Assembly (NCBI GenBank): GCA_965659665.1
Contig: CBFHWU010000024.1
Location: forward strand, 24,984-88,983
From: CBFHWU01 sp965659665
Lineage (GTDB): Bacteria; Bacteroidota; Bacteroidia; Flavobacteriales; Flavobacteriaceae
Direction: 5' to 3'
Length of the DNA stretch: 64,000 nt
The notes under the pieces are model-generated. The model was given only the letters and a program-made list of their open reading frames with translations. It made no database searches and was not told the DNA's origin. The first letter of the stretch is position 1; every line of letters begins with the position of its first letter. A program made the translations under genes and the position numbers. Positions 63,553-64,000 of the stretch are shown piece after piece.

Positions 63553-63597
63553 AACCCTTAACTACCTTATAACCAGATAGTTGAGGGTTTATTTTTT
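63553..63597 (+). terminator. Rho-independent terminator after the tRNA
   Basis: AACCCTTAACTA (63553-63564) pairs with TAGTTGAGGGTT (63578-63589), 12 bp with one G-U, loop of 13 nt, followed by TATTTTTTT. Confidence 0.8.
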
Positions 63598-63704
63598 TCC
63601 AAATAGTGGGGGTGAGTTCCAAGTAACTGATTTTTTGTTATTTTTTTGGTTTTGATTTCTACCCAATAAAAACTAATTTGTCAATTACTTAAAATCCTTG
63701 ATTT

Positions 63705-64000
63705 ATGGACAACCATAACGAAATATCATCCTTTATTTGGAATGTATGTGACGATGTTCTAAGAGGGTTGTTTAAACAACATGAATATGGTGATGTAATT
63801 CTCCCTTTTGTAGTTTTAAGAAGGTTAGACTGTGTTCTTGAAGGGGAAAAAGACAATATACTTAAAGTTCACGAAGAGTATAAAGATAAATTTGATGATA
63901 CTTCTAAAATTATCCACTCGAAACTAAATTTAAAGTTTTCAAACTACTCAAGGTATGATTTAAGAAGGTTAAAAGATGAACCTAATAAACTATCTGAAAA
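63705..64000 (+). CDS. hsdM: Type I restriction-modification system DNA methyltransferase subunit HsdM, N-terminal part
   Basis: Translated by hand from the ATG at 63705: 98 complete codons to the window edge. The sequence EISSFIWNVCDDVLRGLFKQ followed by HEYGDVILPFVVLRRLDCVL is the HsdM N-terminal helical domain that grips the specificity subunit. The methyltransferase motifs must lie beyond the window. HsdM modifies adenines at a bipartite target defined by HsdS. It starts about 110 bp after the tRNA terminator and probably opens a defence island. Confidence 0.88.
   Translation, partial: MDNHNEISSFIWNVCDDVLRGLFKQHEYGDVILPFVVLRRLDCVLEGEKDNILKVHEEYKDKFDDTSKIIHSKLNLKFSNYSRYDLRRLKDEPNKLSE

Noticed and set aside
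1..64000. CRISPR arrays, rRNA genes, complete insertion sequences or prophage
   Set aside because: No regularly spaced repeats, rRNA-like sequence, transposase or phage structural genes were seen on either strand.

Overview
This window reads as chromosomal DNA of a low-GC member of the Flavobacteriia (Bacteroidota), probably marine Flavobacteriaceae. The evidence is the set of phylum-typical families (SusC/SusD, T9SS sorting domain, OmpA with thrombospondin type 3 repeats, IPExxxVDY, DUF4837, DUF6909, DUF6503, head GIN, BT_3928-like MauE/thioredoxin fusion) and the recurrent Bacteroidota -7 promoter element TAnnTTTG in front of genes on both strands. No rRNA, CRISPR array, prophage or complete insertion sequence was found.

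Layout. 1-5.3 kb: DUF6909 (cut by the window edge), GH3-like and M23 peptidase genes leftward, tatA rightward, then DUF4837 lipoprotein and pgk. 5.4-14.5 kb: information-processing genes (holB, methyltransferase, mnmG, ybeY, gltX, SPFH protein, glnS, folB) and tRNA-Cys. Two perfect GTTCCACGTGGAAC palindromes, the textbook parS core, flank mnmG, which suggests the replication origin is near. 14.6-25.4 kb: LysE exporter, GIN protein, rnr, rpiB, GNAT, rnpA, M1 peptidase, MBL hydrolase, SulP transporter and a tandem universal stress protein.

25.6-38.1 kb is the accessory part. A membrane-anchored LuxR-type regulator with an exported beta-sandwich domain stands divergent to a cluster of SusC, SusD, an unrecognised lipoprotein, two paralogous TIG-domain lipoproteins and a secreted M43 metalloprotease with MAM and T9SS sorting domains. 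There is no carbohydrate-active enzyme, so I infer a protein- or peptide-directed uptake locus with its own sensor. A nested inverted repeat overlaps the susC promoter.

38.1-53.7 kb returns to housekeeping: lepA, small membrane proteins, M48 peptidase, MauE-thioredoxin, dusB, a LolC/E-like permease, rbfA, pyk, IPExxxVDY, rnc, fabF, acpP, and the overlapping run purN-rnhA-pfkB-amidophosphoribosyltransferase. The 240-bp gap before sodB holds a candidate structured RNA ending in a strong terminator. 54-62 kb carries an AddA-like helicase-nuclease and an AddB-like nuclease separated by an OmpA-family gene. The right end has a DUF6503 lipoprotein, a CAT-anticodon tRNA (probably tRNA-Ile2) with its terminator, and the start of a type I restriction-modification hsdM gene, possibly the edge of a tRNA-associated island.

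Many upstream-most open-frame starts are not real: the TAnnTTTG element or a neighbouring stop codon places the true start further in. I moved starts for the GH3, M23, holB, methyltransferase, mnmG, glnS, GNAT, rnpA, SulP, USP, lepA, DUF4870, rnc, acpP, sodB, ompA and DUF6503 genes for these reasons.
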